DNA of 38,441 nucleotides from an uncultured Halieaceae bacterium (GTDB taxonomy: Bacteria; Pseudomonadota; Gammaproteobacteria; Pseudomonadales; Halieaceae). A program made the position numbers and the translations under genes. Below, one piece after another: positions 9,392-19,004 of the stretch (its first letter is position 1; the number at the start of each line of letters is the position of its first letter). Location: assembly GCA_913051825.1 (NCBI GenBank), contig CAJXCR010000011.1:1-38441 (forward strand), written 5' to 3'. The notes beneath the pieces were generated by a model, which was not told the DNA's origin, ran no database searches, and was given only the letters and a program-made list of their open reading frames with translations.

Positions 9392-10012
9392 ATGGCTAGA
9401 TATATTGGTCCAAAGTGCAAGCTGTCTCGTAGGGAAGGTACTGACCTATTTCTAAAGAGTGGTGTTCGTGCCCTCGAAACTAAGTGTAAGCCGGAGTCGC
9501 TTCCAGGACAACATGGTGCAAGAAGAGGTCGGTTGTCGGACTATGGAGTGCAGTTGAGAGAAAAGCAAAAAGTTAGAAGGATGTATGGAGTCCTAGAAAA
9601 GCAATTTAGAAATTATTATAAAGAGGCGGCTCGATTGAGAGGCGCTACTGGAGAAAATCTTCTTCAGCTTCTAGAGAGCAGATTGGATAACGTTGTATAT
9701 AGGATGGGTTTTGGTGCAACTCGATCTGAAGCAAGGCAATTAGTTTCACATAAATCTATTTTAGTTAATGGTAGTTCTGTAAATATTCCTTCTTACAAAG
9801 TAAAAGGTGGAGATACTATTTCACTTACGGAGAGAGCAAAAAAGCAACTTAGGGTTCAAGCTGCTCTGGCCTTAGCTTCTCAGCGAGGTGAACCTGAATG
9901 GGTTGAAGTAAGTAATGAAAAGATGGAAGGTGTTTTTAAAGCGCCTCCGGATAGACAAGATCTTTCTTCCGAAATTAATGAAAGTCTCATAGTTGAGCTT
10001 TATTCAAAGTAA
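9392..10012 (+). CDS. rpsD: Ribosomal protein S4
   Basis: S4, a primary 16S rRNA binder and the expected translational repressor of the alpha operon. The track begins 18 codons upstream at 9338, inside rpsK. ATG 9392 gives [20 protein letters not shown] and 206 aa, exactly the E. coli length, with GAGAGGG upstream. The four zinc-coordinating cysteines of C+ S4 are absent. The S4 RNA-binding domain is clear at [34 protein letters not shown]. rpoA follows 36 bases later. Confidence 0.97.
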   Translation: MARYIGPKCKLSRREGTDLFLKSGVRALETKCKPESLPGQHGARRGRLSDYGVQLREKQKVRRMYGVLEKQFRNYYKEAARLRGATGENLLQLLESRLDNVVYRMGFGATRSEARQLVSHKSILVNGSSVNIPSYKVKGGDTISLTERAKKQLRVQAALALASQRGEPEWVEVSNEKMEGVFKAPPDRQDLSSEINESLIVELYSK

Positions 10013-10048
10013 GCCTTTATTCAAGTCATTAAAGTTACAGGTACTCAA

Positions 10049-11053
10049 ATGCAAAATGCAGTTAAAGATCTACTTACCCCTAATAAAATTGATGTTGATC
10101 AGAAAAGCCTTACTAGTGCGCTAGTAACTCTTGAACCTCTTGAAAGAGGTTTTGGACATACTCTAGGAAATGCTTTGAGAAGAATTCTACTTTCCTCTAT
10201 GCCTGGGTGTGCTATTACTGAAGTAGAAATAACCGGTGTCTTGCACGAATATGATGTTATAGAGGGTGTGCTAGAAGATGTTATTGAAATCTTACTCAAT
10301 CTTAAGGGCGTGGCCCTCACAATGGGTAGTAAGGACAAAACTGAATTAACCTTAAGTAGTAAAGGACCTGGTGCAGTCACCGTTGCTGATATTCAACTAG
10401 ATAACGAAGTGGAGGTATGTAATCCTGATCATGTGATTTGTCATCTTAATGATGATTCAGTTTTAGATATGCGACTGACTGTTGAGAGAGGCCGAGGTTA
10501 TTCACCAGCAGATTCGAGAGCCTCAGAAGAGGACGACACTCGTGCCATAGGGAAATTGCTTTTAGATGCAACATTTTCTCCAATAAATAAAATTTCTTAT
10601 GTTGTGGAATCAGCTAGAGTGGAGCAAAGAACTGATTTAGACAAACTAATTCTAGATCTAGAAACTAATGGCACTATTGACCCTGAAGATGCTATTCGTC
10701 GCGCCGCTACAATATTGCAGCAACAACTTGCTGTTTTCGTTGATTTGGAAAGTGAAACAGAAGCAGAGGCTCCAGAAGAGGAAGATGAGGTGGATCCTAT
10801 ATTGCTTCGTCCTGTTGATGATCTGGAGCTAACTGTTAGATCTGCTAATTGTCTGAAGGCAGAGAATATTTATTACATTGGTGATCTTGTTCAAAGAACG
10901 GAAGTCGAGTTACTCAAAACTCCAAATCTTGGGAAGAAATCACTTACTGAAATTAAGGATGTGCTTGCATCTCGGGGATTGTCATTGGGTATGAGGCTTG
11001 ATAACTGGCCGCCAGCAATTCTGCGGAACGATGATCGAGTTCTCAGTAGTTAG
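10049..11053 (+). CDS. rpoA: RNA polymerase alpha subunit
   Basis: The alpha subunit dimerises to nucleate RNA polymerase assembly and contacts UP elements and activators. It has 334 aa (E. coli 329). The N-terminal domain has [26 protein letters not shown]. An acidic linker ([16 protein letters not shown]) follows, then the C-terminal domain [33 protein letters not shown]. The arginine of LTVRSAN (about residue 264, equivalent to E. coli R265) is kept, so UP-element recognition should be normal. The tail after NWPPA is five residues longer than in E. coli. Confidence 0.98.
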   Translation: MQNAVKDLLTPNKIDVDQKSLTSALVTLEPLERGFGHTLGNALRRILLSSMPGCAITEVEITGVLHEYDVIEGVLEDVIEILLNLKGVALTMGSKDKTELTLSSKGPGAVTVADIQLDNEVEVCNPDHVICHLNDDSVLDMRLTVERGRGYSPADSRASEEDDTRAIGKLLLDATFSPINKISYVVESARVEQRTDLDKLILDLETNGTIDPEDAIRRAATILQQQLAVFVDLESETEAEAPEEEDEVDPILLRPVDDLELTVRSANCLKAENIYYIGDLVQRTEVELLKTPNLGKKSLTEIKDVLASRGLSLGMRLDNWPPAILRNDDRVLSS

Positions 11054-11110
11054 TCTACGAGATTGTAAAATACTTTTTAGCTTGTAAGAATATGGGGAAA
11101 GGTTAACGTC

Positions 11111-11500
11111 ATGCGACATCGCAATAGTGGAAGAAAACTTAATCGCAATAGTTCCCATAGAAAGGCTATGTTCAGAAATATGACAATTTCGTTGGTAGAA
11201 CATGAAAAAATAAAGACTACTCTTCCAAAAGCAAAAGAACTTAGGGGTTTTGCAGAACCTCTAATCACGTTGGCTAAAAAAGACAATCTGTCTAACAGAA
11301 GATTAGCTTTCGATCGAATAAGGAGTAAGTCTGCTGTAGGTAAGTTATTTGGTGAATTAGGACCTAGATATCAAACTCGCCCAGGGGGTTACATCAGAAT
11401 TCTTAAATGTGGATTTAGATCAGGAGATAATGCTCCAATGGCAATTGTTGAACTGCTTGATCGCCCTCAAAAGGTTATAGTTCCAGACGAAATTGAATAG
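11111..11500 (+). CDS. rplQ: Ribosomal protein L17
   Basis: L17, a large-subunit protein at the exit tunnel rim. It has 129 aa (family ~127). [24 protein letters not shown] is the family start, followed by [22 protein letters not shown] and [28 protein letters not shown]. It closes the ribosomal block. The 77-base gap to the convergent oxygenase gene contains no GC-rich hairpin with a T-tract, so I cannot point to a terminator. Confidence 0.98.
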   Translation: MRHRNSGRKLNRNSSHRKAMFRNMTISLVEHEKIKTTLPKAKELRGFAEPLITLAKKDNLSNRRLAFDRIRSKSAVGKLFGELGPRYQTRPGGYIRILKCGFRSGDNAPMAIVELLDRPQKVIVPDEIE

Positions 11501-11577
11501 CGGCTTTTATGTGGCAATGTAAGTTGAGTTCTTATTAGTAATTGTCATTAGAATTTTAAATAGATGGATTAAAGATT

Positions 11578-12780
11578 TTACCTTGTATGTTCCCATCTGT
11601 GAGCTGATTTAAACAACTGCGGTAGCTCACTATCTGGGGTTTCGAGTATTTTGTTTACCCATCTGTGAAAAGTTTGACATCCTTCTTCATTTCTACCAAA
11701 TATTACTTCATTGCGTAAGCCTGTTTTTAGAGCAGCTTGTTGTTTTAAGCCAGTTTTATAATCTTCTTCAGAAACGACTGTTTCCAGTAAATCAAACATA
11801 GTTTGAGCTTCGGTTGCTTCACTTTCTTCAAGGTCTCTTGAAATCATATAGGTTTGTATCGTTATAGATTCAGATACTTTAGATCCTGGAAATAATTGAG
11901 AAATCAGAACACCCCTGCATCCCGCGTCGAAGGAGGCAATAGACACATGAGGAAATATTGTCCAGACTCCCGAAGTCAAATTGTCGATATCGAAATCTTC
12001 TGGTGGCACATGCAGGGATTCCTTTGCAAGATCAGGATCTGGTGAGGTCACTCGAGTATGAGGACCCCAAGAATAAGCTAATGATTTGTATGGCATATCA
12101 GAACCAAAAGTCTTTTTGTGCAGTATTGGCAAATGATATAGATCAAGATACCCATCATATGCAATCTTCCAATTTGGTCCTACGATAGATCTACGACCAA
12201 ATATCTTCCAATTTCTGAAATTGAAGTGTTGCAAGAGATTATCGTAACCGCACAGATAGTCTGAGATACATAAATTAGAGTTTGGATCTGTATTAACCCA
12301 TATCAAGCCTGCGTTCTCATACACAGGAAGGCGTATAAGGCCATGTTGGGATTTATCTATCTCACCAAAAACATCACTGGCAAATACGTGGGCTAAAGAT
12401 CCGTCTAAGTCATACCCCCAAGCGTGAAAAGGACAAGTCAGTCTCTTAATTTTTCCGCATCCGGGATCTAAAATCTGAGCTCCGCGATGAGAGCAGCTAT
12501 TGAGCATCGCATGAAGTTTGAAATTTTCATCGCGTGTAATGATCATTGGGATGCCAGCAGCTTCTATTGAAAGATAGCTTCGCTCTTCTGGTAATTCACA
12601 CGACATTGCTACTAATAGTGGTAATCTATGAAATAGTTTGTTTTTCTCTATGATCCATCTTTTATTATCTGTGTAATCTGATGCTGGGATTTTCATTGTT
12701 CCAGTAGCAAGAGACACTGACTTAGCATTAGCATGTTTAATGTTATCCTTGGCAAGACTGACCAAAGTTTCTTTACTCAT
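11578..12780 (-). CDS. Rieske non-heme iron oxygenase, alpha-subunit type
   Basis: A ring-hydroxylating-type oxygenase catalytic subunit of 400 aa. The Rieske [2Fe-2S] ligands are C96/H98 (CSHRG) and C116/H119 (CPFHAWGYDLDG). The catalytic domain has the D213-x2-H216-x4-H221 arrangement (DLYHLPILH), which in naphthalene dioxygenase bridges the Rieske centre to the mononuclear iron. The third iron ligand was not assigned. The C-terminal QQAALKTGLRNEVIFGRNEEG...FHRWV is typical of the family. No ferredoxin, reductase or beta subunit lies nearby, so electron donors must be elsewhere. It follows the uvrA-lipoprotein pair on the same strand after 60 bases and has no visible Shine-Dalgarno. The substrate is unknown. 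Confidence 0.9.
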   Translation of the reverse strand: MSKETLVSLAKDNIKHANAKSVSLATGTMKIPASDYTDNKRWIIEKNKLFHRLPLLVAMSCELPEERSYLSIEAAGIPMIITRDENFKLHAMLNSCSHRGAQILDPGCGKIKRLTCPFHAWGYDLDGSLAHVFASDVFGEIDKSQHGLIRLPVYENAGLIWVNTDPNSNLCISDYLCGYDNLLQHFNFRNWKIFGRRSIVGPNWKIAYDGYLDLYHLPILHKKTFGSDMPYKSLAYSWGPHTRVTSPDPDLAKESLHVPPEDFDIDNLTSGVWTIFPHVSIASFDAGCRGVLISQLFPGSKVSESITIQTYMISRDLEESEATEAQTMFDLLETVVSEEDYKTGLKQQAALKTGLRNEVIFGRNEEGCQTFHRWVNKILETPDSELPQLFKSAHRWEHTR

Positions 12781-12840
12781 GCTGAGAATACTCGAATTAT
12801 ATTTTTCTCTGATTTAATTGCTTTCTTAAATTGAAGCATT

Positions 12841-13332
12841 TCAAAAGAATCCATCGTGATCAAAAGAGTTTTCATCGTTATTATCCAGTTCATTAGCTTC
12901 TTGGCATGAATTAATTACTGGTAGGTAGCTAATATAAACTGCCATTAACTTAGTTTGTATAGCTATTTTATGTACAAAATCCCCATCTTTTTTTATAAGA
13001 AAAAGTCGTGATCCTAGTCTCACGAGGTCATTGGTCATTTCTCGCATGCATGGATGGAAAAGATGACTGGTAATGATATTTTTTAGGTAACCTTTTCTAT
13101 AAAAGAATATTTGGTCATCATCCTCAAAAAAAAACAAATCAACCTCTCCATCTTTGTTTAAGTCTTCAGCACACATCGTGTAAATCATAAAGCTATCGCA
13201 GTATAGCAACGAGAGCCGAGGCCGATTATTTTCAATATTTACGCCGGGTTTTGTTGAAGAGCATCCTAAACTGATAAGTGTTAGAAATGTCAGGATTAGA
13301 TAGCATACTTTTTTTAGATCTAAAAAGTTCAC
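12841..13332 (-). CDS. Small lipoprotein-like protein with a DxNxDGxxD loop, coupled to uvrA
   Basis: I do not recognise the family. The ORF track begins inside uvrA. I place the start at GTG 13332, which overlaps the uvrA TGA stop as GTGA and gives 163 aa. The N-terminus is a basic residue pair, a hydrophobic stretch ([15 protein letters not shown]) and C24, a lipoprotein-like signal, although the lipobox (SLGC) is imperfect because -3 is Ser. Residues 57-65 read DLNKDGEVD followed by LFFFEDDD, resembling calcium-binding loops of EF-hand, FG-GAP or VCBS repeats. The C-terminus is acidic ([14 protein letters not shown]). An envelope location is inferred. The pairing with a DNA repair gene has no obvious functional reason. 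Confidence 0.7.
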   Translation of the reverse strand: MNFLDLKKVCYLILTFLTLISLGCSSTKPGVNIENNRPRLSLLYCDSFMIYTMCAEDLNKDGEVDLFFFEDDDQIFFYRKGYLKNIITSHLFHPCMREMTNDLVRLGSRLFLIKKDGDFVHKIAIQTKLMAVYISYLPVINSCQEANELDNNDENSFDHDGFF

Positions 13333-16175
13333 GCTGCTTTTTCCTTCTTGGCGTCTTTGAGGATTTCTAAAAGAAATGTTCCCGTAAATGAAAGGTTGCA
13401 ATTTGCTATTTGCTCGGGGGTGCCTGAAGTAATTATTTCTCCGCCTCTAGCTCCGCCTTCAGGGCCTAGATCTACTAGCCAATCTGCGGTTTTTATAACA
13501 TCCAGATTATGCTCGATAATTACAATAGTATTCCCCTGATCTCGGAGCTTATGTAATACGCGAAGTAATTGTCTAATATCTTCGAAATGCAATCCGGTAG
13601 TTGGTTCATCAAGTATATATAGAGTTTTTCCCGTGCCTCTTTTGGATAATTCTCGAGAGAGTTTTATACGTTGAGCTTCGCCGCCAGACAAAGTTGTAGA
13701 AGCTTGACCAAGTTTTATATAAGTTAGACCGACATCAATAAGAGTTTGTAGTTTTTTCGCTATTGCTGGAACTGCCGAAAAAAAGTCTAGCGAATCCTCA
13801 ACTGTCATATCCAAAACTTCAAAAATATTCTTTCCTTTAAATTTTATATCTAAAGTTTCACGGTTATATCTTTTCCCTTTACAAACATCACAAGGCACAT
13901 ATATATCTGGAAGGAAATGCATCTCAACTTTGGTTACTCCATCACCTTGGCATGCTTCGCAACGTCCACCACGAACATTAAAACTAAATCTGCCAGGCTT
14001 GTATCCTCGGGAGCGAGATTCTTGAGTATTTGCGAATAACTCTCGTATTGGTGAAAAAATACCTGTGTAGGTTGCTGGATTCGATCGTGGTGTTCTTCCG
14101 ATGGGGCTTTGATTAATGTCAATGCATTTGTCTATTAGGGTTAAACCAGTTACTGATTGATGTTCGGCTACTGCCAAAGAGGAATTTCGATTGAATTGAT
14201 TTGCGGCAAGCGGGAAAAGAGTATTGTTAATCAAGGTCGATTTTCCTGAACCAGAGACTCCGGTAATGCAAGTTAATAGACCTAATGGTAAAATGAAGTT
14301 AATATTTTTTAGATTATTCCCTCTTGCTCCTTGTATTACTATTTCGTATCCAGGTGATGGCATATTTCTTGATTCGGGAATTTCTATTTTTCGTTTTCCA
14401 GAAAGATAAGCTCCGGTAATAGAGTCTTTTTGATTAACGATATCCTTTAATGAGCCTTGAGCAATTATATTTCCGCCATGAACTCCTGCTCCCGGTCCGA
14501 TATCAATTATGTAATCAGCCAGACGGATAGCTTCCTCATCATGCTCAACTACAATAACTGAGTTTCCGATGTCACGAAGGTGTGTCAAGCTGCTGAGAAG
14601 TCGCGCGTTATCTCTTTGGTGAAGGCCAATTGACGGTTCGTCAAGTATATACATTACTCCCACTAATCCAGCGCCAATTTGTGATGCCAATCTAATTCGC
14701 TGAGCTTCTCCACCGGAGAGAGTGTCAGCACTTCGGTCTAGCGTAAGGTAATCTAATCCTACATCTTCGAGGAATTTATATCTCGCAACTAGTTCTTTTA
14801 AGATGCTTTCTGCAATTTCACCTTTGCGTCCTTCTAATTTTAATGATTTAAAATAACTATGGGATAATCCGATCGACATTCTCGTAACATCTGGAAGTGA
14901 TTTTTCATCGATTAGTACATGTCTCGCTGATTCCGTGAGTCGTGTCCCGTCACAACTAGAGCATTTACTAATTGAGAGAAATTTAGCTAGTTCTTCACGA
15001 ACGGAATTAGATTCAGTTTCGCGGTAGCGTCTTTCCATATTTGGAATGATTCCTTCGAAGGGATGATGTCGTTTAAAAACCGTTCCTTTGTCGCTTATAT
15101 AATTAAACTCTATTTCTTCTGCTCCGCTACCAAAAAGAATTATGTCTTTGCATCTTTTCTCTAGCATTTTATATGGTTTATCTATGTCGAAATCGTAGTG
15201 TGATGCTAGAGATTTAAGCATGTGAAAGTAATAAAGGTTTCGCCGGTCCCAGCCACGAATAGCGCCTGTACTTAAACTACTATCAGAATCTGTAATTATT
15301 AAGCTAGTGTCAAAATATTGCTTTATGCCCAAACCATCGCAAGATGGACATGCTCCGCTGGGGCTGTTGAATGAAAAAAGGCGCGGTTCAAGTTCTTCAA
15401 TGCTGTGTCCGCAATCTAAGCAGGAAAAACGGGCGGAAAAACTAAGTTTGACGTCTTCGTTATCCATCGATACCACTGTTGCACGCCCGTCGGACAATTC
15501 TAAAGCAGTTTCAAATGATTCTGCCAAGCGTTGCTTTAGATCATTCCTGACTTTGAATCGATCCACTACAGCTTCAATGCGATGTTTTTTGTTTTTGTTT
15601 AGCTCTGGAATGTGATCGAGTTCAAATATACTTCCATCGATTCGCACTCTAATAAATCCGGCAGCACGTAAACTTTCGAAGATTGGTAAATGTTCTCCTT
15701 TTTTATCTCTTACGAGAGGAGAAAGTAGCATTAGACGAGAACCTTCCGGAAGAGATAAAACTGAGTCGACCATTTGGCTAATTGTCTTAGCTTCGAGCTT
15801 GCCACCATGCTCTGGACATATGGGATCTCCAATTCTTGAGAAAAGGAGTCGCAAATAATCATAAATTTCTGTTATTGTTCCTACGGTTGATCGCGGGTTA
15901 TGAGAAGTCGATTTTTGCTCTATTGATATTGCAGGAGAAAGGCCTTCAATCCGATCAATATCAGGTTTTTCCATCATTGATAGAAATTGGCGGGCATAGG
16001 TGGATAAGGATTCTACATAACGTCTTTGTCCTTCAGCATATAGAGTATCGAAGGCTAAAGAAGACTTTCCGGATCCAGATATACCGGTAATTAAAACCAG
16101 CTTATCCCTTGGAATGTCTAGATCAATGCCCTTCAAATTGTGGGTCCTTGCACCCCTAATTATAATAGAATCCAT
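13329..16175 (-). CDS. uvrA: Excinuclease ABC subunit A
   Basis: UvrA is the DNA damage-sensing ATPase of nucleotide excision repair and loads UvrB. The ATG at 16175 gives [20 protein letters not shown] and 948 aa (E. coli 940). The track's TTG six codons upstream is unnecessary. Walker A motifs are GISGSGKSS (31-39) and GVSGSGKST in the second half. Two ABC signatures occur ([14 protein letters not shown] and [14 protein letters not shown]). The zinc modules are CLDCGH...CPSCDG and CEACQGDG...[10 protein letters not shown]. It is divergent from the MFS gene, with a promoter-like site at 16204-16233. No LexA-type CTGT-N8-ACAG box was found in the 136-base gap. Confidence 0.98.
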   Translation of the reverse strand: MDSIIIRGARTHNLKGIDLDIPRDKLVLITGISGSGKSSLAFDTLYAEGQRRYVESLSTYARQFLSMMEKPDIDRIEGLSPAISIEQKSTSHNPRSTVGTITEIYDYLRLLFSRIGDPICPEHGGKLEAKTISQMVDSVLSLPEGSRLMLLSPLVRDKKGEHLPIFESLRAAGFIRVRIDGSIFELDHIPELNKNKKHRIEAVVDRFKVRNDLKQRLAESFETALELSDGRATVVSMDNEDVKLSFSARFSCLDCGHSIEELEPRLFSFNSPSGACPSCDGLGIKQYFDTSLIITDSDSSLSTGAIRGWDRRNLYYFHMLKSLASHYDFDIDKPYKMLEKRCKDIILFGSGAEEIEFNYISDKGTVFKRHHPFEGIIPNMERRYRETESNSVREELAKFLSISKCSSCDGTRLTESARHVLIDEKSLPDVTRMSIGLSHSYFKSLKLEGRKGEIAESILKELVARYKFLEDVGLDYLTLDRSADTLSGGEAQRIRLASQIGAGLVGVMYILDEPSIGLHQRDNARLLSSLTHLRDIGNSVIVVEHDEEAIRLADYIIDIGPGAGVHGGNIIAQGSLKDIVNQKDSITGAYLSGKRKIEIPESRNMPSPGYEIVIQGARGNNLKNINFILPLGLLTCITGVSGSGKSTLINNTLFPLAANQFNRNSSLAVAEHQSVTGLTLIDKCIDINQSPIGRTPRSNPATYTGIFSPIRELFANTQESRSRGYKPGRFSFNVRGGRCEACQGDGVTKVEMHFLPDIYVPCDVCKGKRYNRETLDIKFKGKNIFEVLDMTVEDSLDFFSAVPAIAKKLQTLIDVGLTYIKLGQASTTLSGGEAQRIKLSRELSKRGTGKTLYILDEPTTGLHFEDIRQLLRVLHKLRDQGNTIVIIEHNLDVIKTADWLVDLGPEGGARGGEIITSGTPEQIANCNLSFTGTFLLEILKDAKKEKAA

Positions 16176-16203
16176 GATAATCCGTATTTTCAATTAACAT
16201 GCC

Positions 16204-16233
16204 AGTATAATCTTCAATGCTGACTTAAGGCAA
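16204..16233 (-). promoter_or_regulatory. Candidate sigma-70 promoter of uvrA
   Basis: On the minus strand, TTGCCT (-35, 4 of 6 consensus bases) is separated by 18 bases from TATACT (-10, 5 of 6). The -10 ends 28 bases upstream of the uvrA ATG, which predicts a short 5' leader. It was found by inspection only, and AT-rich sequence makes chance matches common. Confidence 0.4.
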
Positions 16234-16311
16234 AAATTGATGCAAAATGCTACTTTACCCAAAGCAGTTTTTTAAAAAAAGTCTGCGTTTTCTTTAACAC
16301 GTTATTTCCCT

Positions 16312-17481
16312 ATGAATTTTTCTGAACGACGTCTAATTTTTATCGTTTCAATCCTTTATCTGGTTCGTATGCTGGGACTTTTCATGGTATTTCCCATCCT
16401 GGGGCCTTACGCTGCGGAAATAGAGGGATCCAGTCCCGTTCTCATAGGAGTAGCTTTGGGAGCGTATGGAGTTACACAAGCCATTCTTCAGATCCCAATG
16501 AGCTGGTTATCTGATGTTTTTGGTCGAAAATCAATCATAATAATGGGCTTGGTTATATTTTGTCTAGGTAGTCTTGTAGCAGGTTTGGCAAATAATATTT
16601 CCACGATGATAATTGGTCGTCTTCTCCAAGGTGGTGGAGCGATAGCTGGGTCGGTTATGGCCCTAATTATTGACAATACCCGCGAAAGTCAGCGCGCAAA
16701 ATCGATGGCCATCGTCGGTGCTAGCATAGGTATATCTTTTTCTTTAGCTATGGTTTTGGGGCCAGTGGTAGCAGCATTTCTTGGGATTTCTGGGGTGTTT
16801 TATTTGACCGCCTCGCTTTCTATCTTAGGAATTATTTTGGTGAGTTATGGAATTCCAAGTCAATCGATAACAACTCCAAACCACGATATATCTGCGATGT
16901 GGAATATAGATACGGTATTTCGAGTATGCAAAGATTTAAAGCTTCAATCTCTCTATTTTGGGATTTTTTGCCTTCACTTTATTCTCACAACTAGTTTTTC
17001 GTTTGTGCCTCATTCACTGCAAGTTCTATTTAATATACCTAGAGATATTCATTGGTATATATATCTTCCGGTAGTCTTAGGGTCATTATTAGGAGTGCTT
17101 TTTATACTTAATTTTTTCGAGAAAAATAATCGTTGGAGAGGGTCCTTTGTCTTTTTTATTCTAATTTTAAGCTTATCAGTACTTGGACTTTTGTTTATCA
17201 AGAACTTTTTCATTTATGCCTGTTTCTTACTTATTTTCTTTGTTACTTTTAATTACTTTGAAGCAACTTTGCCGGCCTTGGTTGGCTCTCAGGTTTTGGA
17301 AAGGAACCGTGGCTTAGCATTAGGTTTGTTTTCAACCAGCCAGTTTTTGGGTGCGGCTTGCGGTGGATTATTTGGAGGATGGCTTTTTCAATTTGATAGT
17401 GTAGCGTGGATATTTTGTTTAATCCCAATGATATTTTGGCTTTTTTTTGAATTGCATCTTAGTTTTGTTGAGAGCGATTAA
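16312..17481 (+). CDS. MFS transporter, 12-TM drug/metabolite efflux type
   Basis: A major facilitator superfamily permease of 389 aa with about twelve hydrophobic segments. Motif A is seen after TM2 (WLSDVFGRKSIIIMG, about residues 65-79). A proline/glycine-rich TM5 segment (SIGISFSLAMVLGPVVAAFLG) resembles motif C of drug/H+ antiporters. It is close to the YajR-like transporters found next to uvrA and ssb in Pseudomonas, but lacks room for a C-terminal YAM domain. No Shine-Dalgarno precedes the ATG (TTATTTCCCT). The substrate cannot be predicted. It is divergent from uvrA and 167 bases before ssb. Confidence 0.92.
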   Translation: MNFSERRLIFIVSILYLVRMLGLFMVFPILGPYAAEIEGSSPVLIGVALGAYGVTQAILQIPMSWLSDVFGRKSIIIMGLVIFCLGSLVAGLANNISTMIIGRLLQGGGAIAGSVMALIIDNTRESQRAKSMAIVGASIGISFSLAMVLGPVVAAFLGISGVFYLTASLSILGIILVSYGIPSQSITTPNHDISAMWNIDTVFRVCKDLKLQSLYFGIFCLHFILTTSFSFVPHSLQVLFNIPRDIHWYIYLPVVLGSLLGVLFILNFFEKNNRWRGSFVFFILILSLSVLGLLFIKNFFIYACFLLIFFVTFNYFEATLPALVGSQVLERNRGLALGLFSTSQFLGAACGGLFGGWLFQFDSVAWIFCLIPMIFWLFFELHLSFVESD

Positions 17482-17517
17482 CATCTTTTAGTTTGTGGGT
17501 CATGTAGAAATACTGTT

Positions 17518-17572
17518 CCAGCTAAGTAATAAAAGAAGAATAACTAGAGAGCGTGTTTTATTACTTAGCTGG
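17518..17572. repeat. Perfect 17-bp inverted repeat with 21-nt loop, upstream of ssb
   Basis: The left arm CCAGCTAAGTAATAAAA (17518-17534) and right arm TTTTATTACTTAGCTGG (17556-17572) are exact reverse complements around a 21-base loop. It lies 36 bases after the MFS stop and 76 before the ssb start. There is no T-tract after either arm, so it is not a classical intrinsic terminator. It could be an RNA-stabilising or processing hairpin, a small RNA, a protein-binding site or a small mobile-element remnant. I saw no second copy of the arm sequence in the window. Confidence 0.9.
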
Positions 17573-17648
17573 TGCAATTCCAATTAGGGATTGCTATAGT
17601 CGTTTGCAAATTAATTGCCGTAAAGCATAAATATTTAGAGGATTGAAC

Positions 17649-18110
17649 ATGGCTGCAAGAGGCATAAATAAGGTGATTTTAGTAGGGAATTTGGGTAATG
17701 ATCCTGAAACAAGGTATTTACCAAGCGGAGGAGCGGTCACAAATATCAGCGTTGCTACTTCCGATTCCTGGAAGGATAAGCAAACAGGACAGCTTCAGGA
17801 GCGTACAGAATGGCATCGTATAGTCTTCTTTAACCGTTTAGCTGAGATCGCCGCGGAATATCTAAAAAAAGGCTCTAAAGTTTATCTAGAAGGATCCTTA
17901 AGAACTAGAAAATGGCAGGATAAATCAGGGCAAGACCGTTACACCACGGAGATCGTTGCTGGGGAAATGCAGATGCTGGATAGCCGTAGCGCTGGTCCTG
18001 ATGCCGGTGGTTTTGAGCAGGTTCGACATGAGCCAGCTGAAAAAAATCCTTCGCCTTTGGAGAATGTAAATTTGACAGACAATATATCAGATGACGATAT
18101 ACCTTTTTAA
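17649..18110 (+). CDS. ssb: Single-stranded DNA-binding protein
   Basis: SSB protects and organises single-stranded DNA in replication and repair. The track begins two codons upstream at TTG 17643. ATG 17649 fits the AGAGGA ribosome-binding site and gives [20 protein letters not shown], 153 aa (E. coli 178). The OB fold covers about residues 5-105, with [40 protein letters not shown] short disordered linker leads to the acidic tip DDDIPF, which recruits partner proteins. Its placement near uvrA matches other gammaproteobacteria. The linker is shorter and less glutamine-rich than in E. coli. Confidence 0.98.
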   Translation: MAARGINKVILVGNLGNDPETRYLPSGGAVTNISVATSDSWKDKQTGQLQERTEWHRIVFFNRLAEIAAEYLKKGSKVYLEGSLRTRKWQDKSGQDRYTTEIVAGEMQMLDSRSAGPDAGGFEQVRHEPAEKNPSPLENVNLTDNISDDDIPF

Positions 18111-18149
18111 ATTTGAGGGGAATAGATAAAAAAGTGGAGGTTTAATTCT

Positions 18150-19004
18150 TTGCGAGTAGTTGTGATCGGAGAGAATACTTGTCTAGGCGCAGGTCTTAAA
18201 GTTCATCTGTTAAGGTGGGGTAGACACCAAATTGAAACCATTCGGACAACAAAAGATCGATGGAAGAGTGAACGTAAATTTAGGAAAGATTTACGTAAGG
18301 TCTCACCAGATATTCTTGTTGATTTAAGATTTTCAAACTGTTTGGGAGATAGAGTTTTTCAAAAAAATGAAGATATGGAAAACACTGAATGGATTGCTAA
18401 GACTTGTTCAAAAGAAGAGATTCATATGCTTTGTGTTTCTAATCCAATGGTGTTTTCAGGTAAAAAAGATAAGCCATACCAAGAATCTGATCCACCTGAT
18501 GCCGCAAAAGAAAGGGGGCTTTTTTTTCTAAGTAATGAGGATAAAATTCGCGAGATCTGCGAAAAGCATATTATCCTGAGACTGGGCCCTATATTTGCTG
18601 CATATGGATCAAATATTTTAACTGATCTGATTGGAAATCTAGAAGAGAAAAAAGAGGTAAAAAGGTCTAATCAAAAGATAGAATGTCCATTACATGCGTC
18701 TGATGGAGCAAGGGTTATCTCAGGAATTATCGATCAAATTAGCGCTAGTGCAAATCAGGTGGGAATTTATCACTATTGTGGATCTGAAGCTGTTTCTGGT
18801 TTTGACTTTTCTGAGGCTGTTCTTTCTTCATTGCTCAAATTTAAGTTTATTAAGTCAGACATAACTTTAAGCCCTGCTGAAGATAATGAAGCGCTAAATT
18901 TTAGGTTGGATTGTGGAAAAATTCATAATAGTTTTGGTATCCGACAAATGCCATGGAAGCAATCATTATCTGAGGCAGTAAAAAACTATTATTCGGAGAG
19001 ATGA
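18150..19004 (+). CDS. RmlD-like sugar-nucleotide reductase family protein, catalytically degenerate
   Basis: 284 aa with the overall layout of dTDP-4-dehydrorhamnose reductase (RmlD, extended SDR). The nucleotide loop is altered: GENTCLG at residues 7-13 replaces GxxGxxG, with Thr for the middle glycine. SNPMVFSGKKDKPYQESDPP (97-116) matches the STDYVFDG...PYxExD region. The following Tyr-x3-Lys catalytic pair seems lost (RGLFFLSNEDK). ILRLGPIFAAYG then matches the RmlD IlRtxwvyG strand. TTG at 18150 is used, with GTGGAGG nine bases upstream. The last four bases overlap moaB (ATGA), so it is coupled to molybdenum cofactor genes. It is probably a non-catalytic or altered-activity paralogue; its role is unknown. 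Confidence 0.65.
   Translation: MRVVVIGENTCLGAGLKVHLLRWGRHQIETIRTTKDRWKSERKFRKDLRKVSPDILVDLRFSNCLGDRVFQKNEDMENTEWIAKTCSKEEIHMLCVSNPMVFSGKKDKPYQESDPPDAAKERGLFFLSNEDKIREICEKHIILRLGPIFAAYGSNILTDLIGNLEEKKEVKRSNQKIECPLHASDGARVISGIIDQISASANQVGIYHYCGSEAVSGFDFSEAVLSSLLKFKFIKSDITLSPAEDNEALNFRLDCGKIHNSFGIRQMPWKQSLSEAVKNYYSER

Noticed and set aside
11501-11577. Terminator after rplQ
   Set aside because: The gap is AT-rich, without a GC stem plus T-tract on either strand.
12819-12838. TGCTTTC/GAAGCA hairpin downstream of the lipoprotein gene
   Set aside because: It is short, has a bulge and no T-tract on the relevant strand; it is not distinguishable from chance.
16176-16311. Possible LexA (SOS) box between uvrA and the MFS gene
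   Set aside because: I looked for CTGT-N8-ACAG and near matches on both strands and found none.
17518-17572. The long inverted repeat as an intrinsic terminator of the MFS gene
   Set aside because: The outer stem is not followed by a run of T in either direction and the loop is long; it is reported instead as an unexplained repeat.
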